Of a stretch of 64,000 nucleotides of DNA, positions 54,339 through 63,439 are shown piece by piece (position 1 is the stretch's first letter; the number at the start of each line of letters is the position of its first letter). The DNA comes from Ruegeria marisrubri. GTDB lineage: Bacteria > Pseudomonadota > Alphaproteobacteria > Rhodobacterales > Rhodobacteraceae. The DNA lies in contig NZ_LQBQ01000001.1 of assembly GCF_001507595.1 (NCBI RefSeq), forward strand, positions 62,001 through 126,000, written 5' to 3'. Both the position numbers and the translations under genes were made by a program. A model generated the notes under the pieces. The model saw only the letters and a program-made list of their open reading frames with translations. It was not told where the DNA came from and did no database searches.

Positions 54339-55546
54339 CGCGCGCGTTTCTCGTGGTGATGGATTCTGTCGGTATCGGCGGGGCGCCGGATGCCGATCAA
54401 TATTTCAACGGCAGCCTGCCTGATACCGGCGCCAATACGGTCGGCCATATCGCGCAGGCCTGCGCCGAGGGGCGCGCCGAGGAAGGGCGCTCTGGCCCGC
54501 TGCACCTGCCCAATCTTGACGCGCTGGGTCTGGGCGCGGCGGTCCGGCTGGCCTCGGGCGATGCCACGCCGGGGCTGGAGACTGCGCCGACCGGGCTATG
54601 GGGCTGCGCGCGCGAGCATTCGCGCGGCAAGGACACGCCTTCGGGCCATTGGGAACTGGCAGGGCTGCCGGTGCCGTGGGAGTGGCACTATTTCCCCGAC
54701 ACGGTTCCGGCCTTTCCCGAAGACCTGACCCGCGCCGCCGCCGAGGCGGCCGGGACCAAGGGCATTCTCGGCAATTGCCATGCGCCCGGCACCGCCATCA
54801 TCGAAAGGCTGGGGGCCGAGCACATGCGCACCGGCTGGCCGATCTGCTACACCTCTGCCGACAGCGTGTTCCAGATCGCCGCGCATGAGGAAAGCTTTGG
54901 CCTCGACCGTCTGCTTGCCATGTGCAAGGCCCTTGCCCCGCGCCTGCACGCGATGAAGGTGGGGCGGGTGATCGCGCGTCCGTTCATCGGCTCGCCCGAG
55001 CAGGGGTTCACGCGCACCACCAACCGCAAGGATTTCGCCATTCTGCCGCCCGCGCCCGTGCTGACCAACTGGGTGCAGGACGCCGGTCGCCGCGTACACG
55101 GCGTCGGCAAGATCGGCGACATCTTCTCGATGCAGGGTATCGATTCCTCGGTCAAAGGCTCGGATGCCGAGTTGATGACGCATCTGTCGCGACTGGTTGA
55201 CGAGGCAGAAGAGGGCAGCCTGACCTTTGCCAATTTCGTCGAGTTCGACAGCGTCTATGGCCATCGCCGCGACATCAGCGGATATGCCCGGGCGCTGGAA
55301 TGGTTCGACCGCGAGATCGGCGTGATCGTGCAAAAGCTGCGCGAGGGCGACCTGCTGGTGCTGACCGCGGACCATGGCAACGATCCCTCCTGGAGTGGCA
55401 CCGACCACACGCGCGAACAGGTCCCCGTGTTGATCGCCGGTCGCGGCGCGGGAGAAATCGGGCAGGTAAACTTTGCCGACGTGGCCGCCAGTGTCGCCCG
55501 GCATCTCGGCGTTCCGGCGCAAGGACCGGGAAGGAGTTTTCTGTGA
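54335..55546 (+). CDS. deoB: phosphopentomutase
   Basis: Interconverts (deoxy)ribose 1- and 5-phosphates, following DeoA. A 403-residue alkaline-phosphatase-superfamily enzyme: metal motifs VVMDSVGIGGAPDA at the N terminus and LTADHGNDPSWSGTDHTRE near the C terminus, both intact. GTG start overlapping deoA (GTGA) and GTGA overlap with add. No deoC gene is in this operon. Confidence 0.95.
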   Translation: MTRAFLVVMDSVGIGGAPDADQYFNGSLPDTGANTVGHIAQACAEGRAEEGRSGPLHLPNLDALGLGAAVRLASGDATPGLETAPTGLWGCAREHSRGKDTPSGHWELAGLPVPWEWHYFPDTVPAFPEDLTRAAAEAAGTKGILGNCHAPGTAIIERLGAEHMRTGWPICYTSADSVFQIAAHEESFGLDRLLAMCKALAPRLHAMKVGRVIARPFIGSPEQGFTRTTNRKDFAILPPAPVLTNWVQDAGRRVHGVGKIGDIFSMQGIDSSVKGSDAELMTHLSRLVDEAEEGSLTFANFVEFDSVYGHRRDISGYARALEWFDREIGVIVQKLREGDLLVLTADHGNDPSWSGTDHTREQVPVLIAGRGAGEIGQVNFADVAASVARHLGVPAQGPGRSFL

Positions 55547-56529
55547 CCGTCACCGAGCTTCCCAAGATCGAACTTCACCTGCACCATGAAGGCGCGGCGC
55601 CGCCCGCGTTCATCCGGCAGCTCGCGCATGAAAAGCGGGTGGACCTGAGCGGGATCTTCAAGCCGGATGGATCCTATGATTTCAGGGGCTTCGCGCATTT
55701 TCTTGAGGTATATGAAGCCGCCTGCGAGGTGCTGAAAAGCCCCGAGGATTTCCGCCGCCTGACGCTTGCGATCCTCGAGGAAAGCGCGGCCAATGGCGTG
55801 GTCTATTCGGAAACCTTCCTCAGCCCCGATTTCTGCGGCGGAGGGGATCTGCACGCCTGGCGCGACTATCTGAACGCGATTCAGGATGCGGCAGATGAGG
55901 CCGAGCGCAAGCTTGGCATCACCCTGCGCGGTGTCGTCACCTGCGTCCGCCACTTCGGCCCCGAACAGGCCAAGGCCTCGGCCCGGTGTGCGGCGGAAAC
56001 GGCCGGCGACTGGATTACCGGCTTTGGCATGGGTGGAAACGAGGGCGTCGGGCGGCAGGGCGATTTCGCCTGGGCCTTTGACTGTGCCCGCGAGGCCGGG
56101 CTGCGTCTGACCACGCATGCCGGTGAATTCGGCGGCCCCGACAGCGTGCGCGAGGCAGTGCGCGAGTTGGGGGTGGAACGCATCGGCCACGGTGTCCGGG
56201 CGATTGAAGACCCTGATCTAGTGCACGAGCTGGCCGACCGGGGCGTCACGCTGGAAGTTTGCCCCGGCTCGAACGTCGTTCTGGGCCTGTATGATGATTT
56301 CGCCTCTCACCCGATCGCCAAGCTGCGTGATGCGGGCGTGAAAGTCTCCGTTTCCACCGACGATCCGCCGTTTTTCCATACCACCATGCGGCGGGAATAT
56401 GAGATGCTGCACAAGGCATTCGGCTGGCAGGCCGAGGATTTCGCCGCGATCAACGAAACGGCGTTGAGCGCGGCCTTCTGTGACGAGGAAACCCGGGCGC
56501 GGGTCAAGAAAAGACTGGAGAAGACATGA
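55543..56529 (+). CDS. add: adenosine deaminase
   Basis: Deaminates adenosine to inosine. The 328-residue protein has the zinc HxH in [18 protein letters not shown] (His and catalytic Glu vicinity) and STDDPPFF (Asp). GTG start at 55543 with AAGGAG upstream, inside the deoB stop (GTGA); the frame is open earlier, but only as a shadow of deoB. Overlaps upp by ATGA. Confidence 0.92.
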   Translation: MTVTELPKIELHLHHEGAAPPAFIRQLAHEKRVDLSGIFKPDGSYDFRGFAHFLEVYEAACEVLKSPEDFRRLTLAILEESAANGVVYSETFLSPDFCGGGDLHAWRDYLNAIQDAADEAERKLGITLRGVVTCVRHFGPEQAKASARCAAETAGDWITGFGMGGNEGVGRQGDFAWAFDCAREAGLRLTTHAGEFGGPDSVREAVRELGVERIGHGVRAIEDPDLVHELADRGVTLEVCPGSNVVLGLYDDFASHPIAKLRDAGVKVSVSTDDPPFFHTTMRREYEMLHKAFGWQAEDFAAINETALSAAFCDEETRARVKKRLEKT

Positions 56530-57158
56530 GCGAACACCTGACTGTCGTCGATCACCCGCTGGTTCAGCACAAACTCACGCTCATGAGGGAAAAGGGCACG
56601 TCGACTGCCGTGTTTCGGCAGCTGCTGCGCGAAATCACCCTGCTTCTGGCTTATGAGATCACCCGCGAGATGCCGCTGACCACGCGCCATATCGAAACCC
56701 CGCTGGAAGAGATGGACGCCCCCATCCTGGCCGGCAAGAAGCTGGCGCTGGTGTCGATCCTGCGCGCCGGTAACGGGATGCTGGACGGGGTTCTGGAACT
56801 GGTCCCGTCGGCGCGCGTGGGCTTTGTCGGCCTTTACCGCGATGAAGAGACGCTGAAGCCCGTTCAATACTATTTCAAGGTGCCCGAGGGGCTGAAGGAC
56901 CGGCTGGTTATCGTCGTGGACCCGATGCTGGCCACCGGCAACAGTTCGGCCGCGGCCATCGACCTGCTCAAGGAGGCCGGGGCCAACGATATCCGCTTCC
57001 TCTGCCTTCTGGCCGCACCCGAAGGCGTCGGCCGCATGAAAGAGGCGCATCCCGACGTGCCTATCGTGACTGCAGCCGTGGACCGTCAGCTGAACTCCAA
57101 AGGCTACATCATGCCCGGTCTGGGAGATGCGGGCGACCGGATGTTCGGCACCAAGTAA
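56526..57158 (+). CDS. upp: uracil phosphoribosyltransferase
   Basis: Makes UMP from uracil and PRPP, the last step of this salvage set. The 210-residue protein is a standard length; the PRPP loop reads [12 protein letters not shown] and the uracil-binding C terminus [13 protein letters not shown]. Fifth and last gene of the operon. Convergent with the next gene, only 15 bases apart, so there is no room for a separate terminator. Confidence 0.96.
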   Translation: MSEHLTVVDHPLVQHKLTLMREKGTSTAVFRQLLREITLLLAYEITREMPLTTRHIETPLEEMDAPILAGKKLALVSILRAGNGMLDGVLELVPSARVGFVGLYRDEETLKPVQYYFKVPEGLKDRLVIVVDPMLATGNSSAAAIDLLKEAGANDIRFLCLLAAPEGVGRMKEAHPDVPIVTAAVDRQLNSKGYIMPGLGDAGDRMFGTK

Positions 57159-57173
57159 GGTGACGCCTATCAG

Positions 57174-58187
57174 CTATCCGCCGCAGATGTTCTGCAGGAT
57201 CACCCAGTCACGGTCGGGCAGGATCTGTTCCAATGCCCGGCCGGCCATCGGGTCGGCTTCGATCAGGCCCAAAACGGTTTCCCCAGTGACATCCAGCGCG
57301 TAGGCGTAGGGCGTCGAGGGCAGGGCGGTCTGGGCAAAGACCGAAAGCAGTTCCTCGTCATCGACGGCGGGGCGCGGTTCCGCCAAAATGCGCTCGCCAT
57401 ACTGATCCAGGGTCTCGGGGGTCAGTTCTCCGGTCGTCAGCAGCCGGAAAGAAGCCGCCGGCCCCGCGCGACCGAGAAGATCGGAAAGCGGCTTTTGCTT
57501 CATTGCCCGGGCGCGCTCGGCAAGGACAAAGCCGGCGGCGACGGCGGGGTCTTCGTAGTCCTCGATCAGTTCCCGGTTCAACAGAACGGTTCCACCGGGC
57601 AGGATCACGCTTTCGGTGACGCCGGAGGGTAGGATGACGATCCGGCGCACCCCCGTCCGCTGCGCGAGGCGATCCAGGATCGGCCGAGCGTCTTCGGAGG
57701 TGCAGGCCTTGCCCGACACGCGTTCGATCCGGCGCAGGATGGCGTCTCCGATCTCCTCGCTTTTGACCGGCGGCACGACCGATACGACGTGACGTTTCAA
57801 CGCGCCCGGAAGCCAGAAGACCAAAAGCGCAACAACGCCCGCCAGAACCCCGGCGGCACTGAGCCACCGCAGGCGCCCCGGGCGCGGACGCGAGCGTTCG
57901 ATGGCCTTTTGCAGCCGGTCGATGGCCTCGAGCATGATGGTTTCGGATTCCGCAAGTTCCAGCGTTTCGCCCGGATCCCCGTCGGGATGGAAGATCGCGG
58001 GAAAATCCCCGGGGTTCTGCCGCACCAGGGCGGCAAGCGACCAATGGGCCAAGGCCTGTTCCTTGAAGTCGGAAATGGTAAGCGTCGCCTCGCCAATGGA
58101 AACAACAACCTCGCGCCGCTGCTCGTCCGGCGCTGGCCGCCACAGACCTGTTGCTTCGATCCGCTCGTATTGTTTCAGGGCCGTCAT
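57174..58187 (-). CDS. single-span membrane protein with a degenerate M48-peptidase-like domain
   Basis: A 337-residue protein I cannot name. Residues 1-105 are cytoplasmic and start with a beta-rich segment (RREVVVSIGEATLTISDF). A membrane span lies at about 107-127 (WLSAAGVLAGVVALLVFW). The outer part contains ILPGGTVLLNRELIEDYEDP, close to the segment that precedes HExxH in M48 metallopeptidases. At the zinc site there is VLAERARA instead, so it is presumably not a protease. Monocistronic, divergent from a DMT exporter gene. Confidence 0.7.
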   Translation of the reverse strand: MTALKQYERIEATGLWRPAPDEQRREVVVSIGEATLTISDFKEQALAHWSLAALVRQNPGDFPAIFHPDGDPGETLELAESETIMLEAIDRLQKAIERSRPRPGRLRWLSAAGVLAGVVALLVFWLPGALKRHVVSVVPPVKSEEIGDAILRRIERVSGKACTSEDARPILDRLAQRTGVRRIVILPSGVTESVILPGGTVLLNRELIEDYEDPAVAAGFVLAERARAMKQKPLSDLLGRAGPAASFRLLTTGELTPETLDQYGERILAEPRPAVDDEELLSVFAQTALPSTPYAYALDVTGETVLGLIEADPMAGRALEQILPDRDWVILQNICGG

Positions 58188-58358
58188 GCGGGTGACTACT
58201 GCTCGTTTTTCTTTGTCTGCAACTTAACATGGTCAATTCTGACACGGCAAACGAGTAGAGAGTCGGCAGCCCCGTTTTTTTGCTAGTTGGCCGGAAACCG
58301 GCAGCCGGTGTCGCGTTGAGGTCAGGATGGCAGGGAAACCGGTGATAGAAGGCGGCTC

Positions 58359-59267
58359 ATGCAGGCAGTCCAACGAACATCGCCGATGACGGCATCGTTT
58401 CTGATGGTCGCGGCGATGGCGATCATCGGTGTCATCGACAATTTCGTGATCCGTCTGGCGGAAGACATCGGGCTCTGGCAGTTCCACTTCACGCGCTCGC
58501 TGCTGATGCTGCCGCTGGTCGGAGGCCTGTCGTTGTTGGGGTTGGGTGGCCTGAGACCGCAACGCCCGTGGGTGGTTGCCCTGCGCAGCGCCTTGATCGC
58601 GACCGCGATGCTGTTCTATTTCAGCGCCCTTGCCCTGATGCCGATCGCACAGGCGTTGGCGGGCCTGTTCACTTCGCCGATCTTCGTTCTGCTGATCTCC
58701 TCTGTCGCCTTGGGGCAGAGGATCGGCCCATGGCGCATCCTGGCGGTAATCGTCGGATTCGCCGGGATACTTTGCGTTCTTCAACCCGATCCGCAGGCCT
58801 TCGACGCCAAGGTGCTGATCCCCGTTGCTGGCGGGCTGTTCTACGCCATGGCGGCCGTCATAACCCGGACCTCCTGCGCAGGTGAAAGCACCGTGGCGCT
58901 GTTGGGCGGAATGGTTCTGGCGCTTGGCATTGCCGGGGCGGCCGGGCTGATCGGGTTTTCACTCTTCCCGGTCGAGCCTGTTCCCGGCCCCGAAGGGTTC
59001 GTCCTGCGCGGGTGGGTCTGGCCTATGGGCGGGGCCGCGCCGTGGGTCTTGTTGCAGGCGGTGGGTTCGTCCATCGCCGTTTTCATGCTGATCAAGGCCT
59101 ACCAGCTGGGCGAGCCGTCCTATGTCGCCGTTTTCGAGTATTCCGTGATGATCTTTGGCCCGCTCTTTGCATGGATCGCGCTCGGGCAGGAACTCGGAGT
59201 GCCCCAGATCGTCGGGATCGGGCTGATCGCCTTTGCTGGCGGGACAATTGCCCTGCGGTCGAACTGA
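58359..59267 (+). CDS. DMT-family (EamA) transporter
   Basis: A 302-residue membrane protein with about ten spans in two EamA repeats (about 10-140 and 150-300). The second repeat ends with EYSVMIFGPLFAWIALGQE and GIGLIAFAGGTIALRS, typical of drug/metabolite exporters. Substrate unknown. Lies 38 bases before the sulfotransferase-like gene and may be co-transcribed with it. Confidence 0.87.
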   Translation: MQAVQRTSPMTASFLMVAAMAIIGVIDNFVIRLAEDIGLWQFHFTRSLLMLPLVGGLSLLGLGGLRPQRPWVVALRSALIATAMLFYFSALALMPIAQALAGLFTSPIFVLLISSVALGQRIGPWRILAVIVGFAGILCVLQPDPQAFDAKVLIPVAGGLFYAMAAVITRTSCAGESTVALLGGMVLALGIAGAAGLIGFSLFPVEPVPGPEGFVLRGWVWPMGGAAPWVLLQAVGSSIAVFMLIKAYQLGEPSYVAVFEYSVMIFGPLFAWIALGQELGVPQIVGIGLIAFAGGTIALRSN

Positions 59268-59305
59268 GGTTTCTTCATGGTGGTCAGACGGGTTAGCGTG
59301 GCGCC

Positions 59306-59953
59306 ATGATCATCTCGCCCGGTCGCGCATATGTCTTTGTCCACATACCCAAGACGGGCGGAACGTCCCTGGCGCAGGCGCTGGAAACCCGCGCGATGAA
59401 GGACGATATCCTGATCGGCGACACGCCGAAGGCCCGGAGGCGGCGCAAGCGCCTGAGGGGTGTGCAGGCCCGGGGGCGGTTGTGGAAACACGCGACGCTG
59501 GCCGATATCGACGGTTTGGTTTCACCGGATGATCTGGCTGGCCTGTTCGCTTTTACCTTGGTGCGGAACCCTTGGGATCGCGTCGTAAGCTATTACCACT
59601 GGCTGCGAAAGCAGAGCTTTGACCACCCGGCGGTGGAGCTGGCGGGGCAGTTGGATTTCGAGGGGTTCGCGTTGCATCCGCACACGCTCGCCTCGTTGCG
59701 CCATGCCCCGGCGCGGCACTACATGCAGCGCGCGGACGGCATCGAGCAATGCGCCGCCTATATCCGTATCGAGAATTTCTGGGAGGATGCAGAACCGCTG
59801 TTCGAGCATCTGGGGTTTGCGGTCGAGCTGCCTCGTCTCAACCGGTCGGAGCGGGCAGGGGATTACCGGGTATACTATTCCCCACGTAGCGTCGAAGCCG
59901 TGGGCGATGCCTGTCAGGAAGATATCGCGCGGTTCGGTTATCGGTTCGAGTGA
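59306..59953 (+). CDS. sulfotransferase-family protein
   Basis: A 215-residue protein with the 5'-phosphosulfate loop FVHIPKTGGTSLAQAL near the N terminus and the 3'-phosphate motif LVRNPWDRVVSYYHW around residue 90, both hallmarks of PAPS-dependent sulfotransferases. Acceptor unknown; bacterial relatives sulfate surface glycans or lipids. Ends just before a strong terminator. Confidence 0.85.
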   Translation: MIISPGRAYVFVHIPKTGGTSLAQALETRAMKDDILIGDTPKARRRRKRLRGVQARGRLWKHATLADIDGLVSPDDLAGLFAFTLVRNPWDRVVSYYHWLRKQSFDHPAVELAGQLDFEGFALHPHTLASLRHAPARHYMQRADGIEQCAAYIRIENFWEDAEPLFEHLGFAVELPRLNRSERAGDYRVYYSPRSVEAVGDACQEDIARFGYRFE

Positions 59954-59967
59954 CACGCGCAAAGGAA

Positions 59968-59995
59968 AACCGGCGCATCGGGTGATGCGCCGGTT
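59968..59995. terminator. strong bidirectional hairpin terminator
   Basis: Perfect 12-base stem AACCGGCGCATC (59968-59979) / GATGCGCCGGTT (59984-59995) with a GGGT loop. It lies between the convergent sulfotransferase-like and 3-hydroxyacyl-CoA dehydrogenase genes, 14 and 11 bases from their stops. Confidence 0.85.
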
Positions 59996-60006
59996 CGATT
60001 TGCCTA

Positions 60007-62205
60007 TCAGGCCGCCTTGGCTTCGGGGTTGAAGCGGCCATAGAAGGTCTGGCCCTTCTCGGCCATCTCGCGCAGCAGCGGCGGGCAGGCGAAGCGTTCG
60101 CCATATTTCTCGGCCAACTGGTCGCACCGCTCGGCCGCATAAGGCGTTCCGATGATGTCCAGCCAGCTGAGCGGGCCGCCCGACCACGGCGCAAAGCCCC
60201 AGGCGAGGATGGCGCCGACATCGCCTTCGCGGATGTCCTCGAGCACACCTTCTTCCAGCGCGCGAACGGCCTCCAGGACCTGCGCGAACATCAGGCGTTC
60301 CTGCACTTCGATCAGGTCCGGCTGTTCTTCGGCCAGCGGATACTTCTCTTGCAGGCCCTTCCAGTAGCCGATGCGCTTGCCCTTCTCGTCGTAGTCGAAG
60401 AAGCCGGCGTTGGCCTTGCGGCCCAGTCTGCCCAGTTCCTCCATCCAGAAGATCAGATCGTCGGCGGGGCTTTCGGGATAGGCGTCGCCCATGGCCGCCT
60501 TGGTCGCCCGCGCGATCTTGGCGCCCAGATCGATCGAGGTCTCGTCGGTCAGCTGGATCGGCCCCACGGGGAAGCCCAGCTGACGCGCCGCGTTGTCGAT
60601 CAGAACCGGGCTGACGCCTTCGGTGATCATCCGAGCGCCTTCGTTGACGTAGGGAATGATGCAGCGGTTGCAGTAGAAGAACCGGGCATCGTTGACCACG
60701 ATCGGCGTCTTGCGGATCTGGCGCACATAGTCCAGAGCCTTGGCCACGGCGCGATCACCGGTTTCCTTGCCCTTGATGATCTCGACCAGCAGCATCTTCT
60801 CGACCGGCGAGAAGAAGTGGATGCCGATGAACTGATCGGGCCGCTTGCTGGCCTTGGCCAGTTCGGTGATCGGCAGGGTCGAGGTGTTCGAGGCAAAGAT
60901 GCAATCCTCGGGGATGATCTCTTCGACCTTCTTGGTCATCTCGGCCTTGACCGCCGGATCCTCGAACACGGCTTCGATGATCAGGTCACAGCCTTCCAGC
61001 TTCTGCAGGTCGGGCGTTGCGGTAATCAGGCCCAGCATGGCCTCTTTCTTTTCCGCCGTGACCTTGCCGCGCTTCATGCCCTTGTCCAGATAGGCTTCGG
61101 TATAGGCCTTGCCCTTGTCGGCGGCGGCCTGATCGCGGTCGATCAGCACGACCTCCATGCCCGCCTGCGCCGAGACCAGCGCGATGCCCGCGCCCATCAT
61201 GCCGGCGCCCAGAACACCGATCTTCTTGACCGACTGATCCGGGATGCCCTTGGGGCGCACGGCGCCTTTTTCCAACGCCTGCTTGTTGATGAAGAGCGAT
61301 CGGATCATTGCCGAAGAACTGGGGTTCATCAGGACGTTGGTGAACCAGCGTGCCTCGATCCGCAGGGCGGTGTCGAAATCGACCAGCGCGCCTTCGTAGA
61401 TCGCGCTCAGCAGCGCCTTGGGGGCCGGGAAGGCGCCCTGGGTCTTGCCGTTCACCATCGCGGCCGCGCCGACGAAAGTCATGAAGCCCGCCGGATGATA
61501 GGGCGCGCCACCGGGCATCTTGTAGCCCTTGGCATCCCACGGCTTGACCAGATCGGCATCCTTGGCGTTCAGCACCCATTCCTTGGCCGCGGCGACCGGG
61601 TCATCGGCGACCGCATCGACAAGGCTTGCGCCCTTGGCCTTGGCCGGGTCCATCATCTTGCCTTCCAGCAGAACCGGGGCCGCCGCCATCGCGCCCACCA
61701 TGCGCGAATACCGGGTGGTGCCGCCGCCGCCGGGGAAGATGCCCACCAGGATCTCGGGCAGGCCGATCTTGGCCTTGGGGTTCGAGGTCATCACGCGGTG
61801 ATGGCAGGCCAGAGCGATCTCGGTGCCGATACCGGCGCAGGTGCCGTTGATGGCGCAGGCCACCGGCTTGCCGCCCTTCTTGGTCTTGGGGTCCATGCCC
61901 GCCAGTTCCAGCTTGCGCAGGATGTGGTGGCCACCCATGACAAAGTCGAAAAGGGCCTGGGCCGGGTTGTCGCCCGCTTCCTCGCGGACAACGGCCAGCG
62001 TGTTCAGGTCCATGCCGCCGGCAAAGTCCTTCTTGGCGCTGGTGATGACGATGCCCTTGACCGCGTCGTCGGCAAGCGCCTTGTCGATCATGCCGTCCAC
62101 GAGTTCAAAGGCCTCGCGGGTCATGACGTTCATCGACTTGCCTTCGGCGTCCCAAGTGATGAAGGCGACGCCGTCCGCGTCCACGGAGTATTTGAAATCA
62201 GCCAT
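60007..62205 (-). CDS. fadJ: 3-hydroxyacyl-CoA dehydrogenase / enoyl-CoA hydratase (FadB/FadJ type)
   Basis: Bifunctional beta-oxidation enzyme. In the 732-residue protein the enoyl-CoA hydratase domain is N-terminal (about 1-200, with CAINGTCAGIGTEIAL), the NAD-binding fold has VLGAGMMGAGIALVS near 335, and the dehydrogenase C-terminal domain includes IGIHFFSPVEKM. It follows a thiolase gene by 12 bases, forming a fadA-fadB-type operon. Naming as fadB or fadJ is arbitrary from sequence alone. Confidence 0.92.
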   Translation of the reverse strand: MADFKYSVDADGVAFITWDAEGKSMNVMTREAFELVDGMIDKALADDAVKGIVITSAKKDFAGGMDLNTLAVVREEAGDNPAQALFDFVMGGHHILRKLELAGMDPKTKKGGKPVACAINGTCAGIGTEIALACHHRVMTSNPKAKIGLPEILVGIFPGGGGTTRYSRMVGAMAAAPVLLEGKMMDPAKAKGASLVDAVADDPVAAAKEWVLNAKDADLVKPWDAKGYKMPGGAPYHPAGFMTFVGAAAMVNGKTQGAFPAPKALLSAIYEGALVDFDTALRIEARWFTNVLMNPSSSAMIRSLFINKQALEKGAVRPKGIPDQSVKKIGVLGAGMMGAGIALVSAQAGMEVVLIDRDQAAADKGKAYTEAYLDKGMKRGKVTAEKKEAMLGLITATPDLQKLEGCDLIIEAVFEDPAVKAEMTKKVEEIIPEDCIFASNTSTLPITELAKASKRPDQFIGIHFFSPVEKMLLVEIIKGKETGDRAVAKALDYVRQIRKTPIVVNDARFFYCNRCIIPYVNEGARMITEGVSPVLIDNAARQLGFPVGPIQLTDETSIDLGAKIARATKAAMGDAYPESPADDLIFWMEELGRLGRKANAGFFDYDEKGKRIGYWKGLQEKYPLAEEQPDLIEVQERLMFAQVLEAVRALEEGVLEDIREGDVGAILAWGFAPWSGGPLSWLDIIGTPYAAERCDQLAEKYGERFACPPLLREMAEKGQTFYGRFNPEAKAA

Positions 62206-62217
62206 TTGTTCTTCTCC

Positions 62218-63429
62218 TTACACGCGCTCGATGATGGTTGCCGCGCCCATGCCCGAGGCAATGCACAGCGTTGCGAGGCCGGTTTCCTTGTCCTGGCGTT
62301 CCAGCTCGTCCAGCAGGGTGCCGATGATGATGGCGCCGGTTGCCCCCAGCGGGTGGCCCATGGCGATCGAGCCGCCGTTGACGTTGACGATTGCCGGATC
62401 GACGTCGAAGGCCTGCTGGAAACGCAGCACGACCGAGGCAAAGGCCTCGTTCACCTCGAACAGGTCGATATCGCCGATCTTCATGCCGTTCTCGGCAAGG
62501 ATCTTCTCGGTCACCGGAACCGGGCCGGTCAGCATGATGGTCGGGTCGGTGCCGATCTTGGCCGTGGCCTTGATCCGCGCGCGCGGCTTGAGGCCGTATT
62601 TCTCACCGAATTCCTTGTTGCCGATCAGAACGGCCGCCGCACCATCCACGATGCCCGACGAGTTGCCGGCGTGGTGGATGTGGTTGATCTTTTCCAGGTG
62701 CGGGTATTTCAGCATCGCCACCTTGTCGAAGCCGGGCATTTGTTCGCCCATCATCTGGAAGGACGGGTTCAGCGCGCCCAGCGATTGCATGTCGGTGCCG
62801 GGACGCATGTATTCGTCATGATCGAGGATCGGCAGGCCGTTCTGGTCCTTCACCGTGATGACGGATTTCGAGAAACGACCCTCGTCCCATGCCTTTTTCG
62901 CGCGGCGCTGGGATTCAACGGCCAGGGCGTCGGCCTGGTCGCGGGTAAAGCCGTATTCGGTGGCGATGATGTCGGCCGAAATGCCCTGCGGCACGAAATA
63001 GGTTTTCATCGCGATGCTCGGGTCAACGGCGATCGCCGCCCCGTCGCTGCCCATGGCCACGCGGCCCATCATCTCGACACCGCCCGCGATATAGGCGTCG
63101 CCCGCGCCACCCTTGACCTGGTTCGCGGCCAGGTTCACGGCCTCCATGCCGCTTGCGCAGAAGCGGTTGATGGCAAGGCCGGGGATGGACTCGTCGAGAT
63201 CCGAGGCCAGCACGGCCGAACGGGCAAGACAGCCGCCCTGTTCCATCACCTGGGTGACGTTGCCCCAGATCACGTCCTCGACGGCGTGACCGTCCAGATT
63301 GTTGCGCTCTTTCACCGCGTTCAGGGTCAGGGCGGACAATCGCAGCGAGGTCACCTCGTGCAGGCTGCCATCCTTGCGGCCCTTGCCGCGCGGGGTGCGC
63401 AGGGCGTCATAGATATAGGCTTCGGTCAT
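62218..63429 (-). CDS. fadA: acetyl-CoA C-acyltransferase (thiolase)
   Basis: Last step of beta-oxidation, releasing acetyl-CoA. The 403-residue thiolase has the nucleophilic cysteine in FCASGMEAVN (about C89), the NVNGGSIAMGHPLGATGA motif with the catalytic His, and the second cysteine in CIASGMGAA near the C terminus. Sits 10 bases after the glutathione-S-transferase-like gene and upstream of the FadB/J gene, so all three are probably one operon. Confidence 0.93.
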   Translation of the reverse strand: MTEAYIYDALRTPRGKGRKDGSLHEVTSLRLSALTLNAVKERNNLDGHAVEDVIWGNVTQVMEQGGCLARSAVLASDLDESIPGLAINRFCASGMEAVNLAANQVKGGAGDAYIAGGVEMMGRVAMGSDGAAIAVDPSIAMKTYFVPQGISADIIATEYGFTRDQADALAVESQRRAKKAWDEGRFSKSVITVKDQNGLPILDHDEYMRPGTDMQSLGALNPSFQMMGEQMPGFDKVAMLKYPHLEKINHIHHAGNSSGIVDGAAAVLIGNKEFGEKYGLKPRARIKATAKIGTDPTIMLTGPVPVTEKILAENGMKIGDIDLFEVNEAFASVVLRFQQAFDVDPAIVNVNGGSIAMGHPLGATGAIIIGTLLDELERQDKETGLATLCIASGMGAATIIERV

Positions 63430-63439
63430 AATGCTCTCC

